A DNA stretch of 64,000 nucleotides from Flectonema sp. DT1601 (lineage: Eukaryota; Euglenozoa; Diplonemea; Diplonemida; Diplonemidae). Shown here in pieces: positions 62,199 to 64,000 of this stretch (its first letter is position 1; each line of letters begins with the position of its first letter). The translations under genes were made by a program, and so were the position numbers. The stretch covers positions 124,001-188,000 of the forward strand of contig OZ025853.1 of assembly GCA_964019425.1 (NCBI GenBank), written 5' to 3'. Under the pieces are notes generated by a model that was not told the DNA's origin, ran no database searches, and saw only the letters and a list, made by a program, of their open reading frames with translations.

Positions 62199-64000
62199 CG
62201 TTTATATTGTTGCAATACACTTATTACTAAGAAGGAATTATGACTGAAATCAGTTCGTTTGTTTTAATTCAATTGATACACAGTAAGTAGTGACTTTTGA
62301 ACCTGTATAAAAGAAATATGAATAATAATTCTTTAAACAATCACACCGTCGTCATCACTCGTAGCAGTCAATTGCTTTTTTTGTTCAACAGACGACTTCA
62401 AACCACAAGAGATGGTTGGCACACTGCAGCATTTCAGGTCCGAGGCAGGGAAGGGTAGCAACCTGAATGCACACACGAAAACGTTTCGCTTTTCTAAGGA
62501 AAAAGAAAGAATAACTAGAAAACAAAAAGGAAAAAAGGGCTCATAGAGAAAACTGCCCGCAGCAGAGTTGCGTGTAAAAGGAAATCTCCAAATATGAGAT
62601 TTACCTCCTCTTCTTTTTTATTTATTTATTTATTTTATTTTTTTGCAAAGACAAATCGCTGGTAACTGCTGTTGCTAGCATACCTTCGCCTTATGGCTCA
62701 GATACCTAAGTGGGCTTCCCATTTGAGGAACATTAATACAACAAAGGGAAAGGAGAGAATACGAATTAATGTTTTTTTTTTTTTTTTGAAGTCGGGAAGT
62801 CAAAACCTCTGGGAAGCTCACGGGGTTCTCACAGGCGAGAAGAGACGTACGTTGACTAGAAGTGAGTGACGACCCAAACCCGCCGCATGAAGCAGGCACT
62901 GTAAGAGACGGCTGATAAAGCCATTTTTTCGCCAATCTAAAAAAAACACAAAAAATCGCATGCGATGCTCATTAAAAGCCTCCAAAAGTGTAAACCACAA
63001 GCCGATTAATCACACACGGGCGTAAGGAATCCTGACTGTGGCCTAACTAATTAGGCTTTATGAAACACTTAATGTAAATAGTGACACAAATAAAAATTAC
63101 AATTTTGAAAAAGCATCCAGCGTACCAGAGTGAGCACTGAAAGGTAAATGGAGAGAGATCTGAACTACTAGGTACCACCATCCACCAAGGAAAGACTTGG
63201 CCTCCTCACTGAATAAAATAGAGTAAAAACAGTCCTTTGTATGAAGTCAACAACCGTATTATTCTGAGACTTTTTTCACTACATTCGTTTATTGTCCCAC
63301 TTCATGCTGCGGAATATGTTGGGCAAGGAAATACTATTATACTACTCATCAGTAAGTTTGGGGAACTTCATTCTAGTTTATTGATAATTTGAATTTACCA
63401 TTTATTGAAGTCAGAAGCTCACGGGGATACCAGTTCATTCAACTGTGAGACTCCGCGACAACAGACGCGGGTGAATATTGTAAAATCCATCATCTCAACA
63501 GAACCCAATCTGTAGCCTCAGAATGGTTGTTGAATCGGTTTCAACTGGAGAGATGCAATTCAAAAAATGAAACAACATTGGAAACGAAAAAAGGAGAACA
63601 AAAAAAAAAAAAAAAAAAAATCGGTCAACTTTATTTTATTTATTATTTCACACTTTTTATTTTTTTGCTTGTAAGTAACCGGAACAACATCCCAATTAAG
63701 GAGCAGGTTGTGTGCCACGATTCTCTTTCTACCGAACAACGGATTTGTAGGTACAAAAAAAAAAATAAAAAAGAACGTGGGTACTCTGTAAGCTTAAGTG
63801 TTCAACAAATAATGAAATAAAATACACTAACCAAACAATGACATTGCTTATTGGTGCATCCCTAACGTAGGGGTAACCTGAACTGGAGAGAGAAGATAAG
63901 GAAAAAAAAAATAACCGGAAAACTGTTTTATTTTTGTTTTTATTACATCAGGAGAATGACAAGTCTACATAACTGAGAGTAGCGCGAAGTAGACGTACCT
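62199..64000. other. Intergenic end of window
   Basis: About 1.8 kb with no supported gene. It holds A/T runs near 62635, 62770 and 63600, a GCCTAA/TTAGGC hairpin at 63041-63056, and the 63706-63752 repeat noted above. The final bases read AGGTACGT on the minus strand, which could be a splice donor of a gene beyond the window. Confidence 0.5.

Overview
This is a 64 kb piece of a eukaryotic, probably protist, nuclear genome. The evidence is GT-AG introns of about 47-89 nt, a eukaryotic tRNA-Asp, eukaryote-type domains (FHA-parvulin, PPP phosphatase, SLC38-like permease, class III cyclase folds, RS-rich proteins) and an APE-type LINE. TAA, TAG and TGA all end genes, so the code looks standard. 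Every protein gene I can support, 19 or 20 over 62 kb, lies on the minus strand; the only canonical RNA gene, tRNA-Asp, is on the plus strand. This one-way layout, with the FHA-parvulin architecture (known to me from a trypanosome parvulin) and an Ingi-like LINE, points towards Euglenozoa. However, cis introns are commoner here than in trypanosomatids and no spliced leader is visible, so the lineage stays open.

Layout. 1-7.3 kb: the end of a chorismate mutase gene, a caspase-fold/IQ protein that is probably one spliced gene, an FHA-parvulin isomerase whose last exon I recovered by splicing, and a PPP phosphatase. 7.3-10.6 kb: an A/T homopolymer-rich gap with SINE-like pieces. 10.6-20.2 kb: a degenerate cyclase-domain membrane protein, a Gln/Pro-rich protein, and a 1979-residue RS-rich protein with C-terminal repeats. 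20.2-23.8 kb: a second homopolymer-rich gap with a perfect 13-bp hairpin. 23.8-35.6 kb: five tandem copies of a cysteine-rich type I membrane protein, with duplicated spacers and patchwork exchange between copies. 35.9-40.6 kb: a C2H2 zinc-finger protein, an Ala-rich coiled coil and an amino-acid permease.

40.6-51.0 kb is a rearranged block. It holds a LINE (ORF1 part, endonuclease, RT, RNase H, zinc knuckle) carrying a 1.5 kb Pro-rich insert that ends in a ubiquitin-protease Cys-box, one intact cyclase-like gene, at least three broken same-strand cyclase copies, two inverted fragments, and a second LINE piece fused to a cyclase fragment. 51.1-62.2 kb: tRNA-Asp, a 922-residue coiled-coil-like protein, a four-TM protein in three exons, and a 1247-residue secreted or surface glycoprotein in four exons. 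62.2-64 kb holds no gene I can support.

The clearest new points are the splice-reconstructed genes, the mosaic surface-protein array, the LINE with a captured deubiquitinase-like segment, and a chorismate mutase with Gln where the yeast enzyme has catalytic Glu246. All homology calls are from memory and by eye; no search was run.
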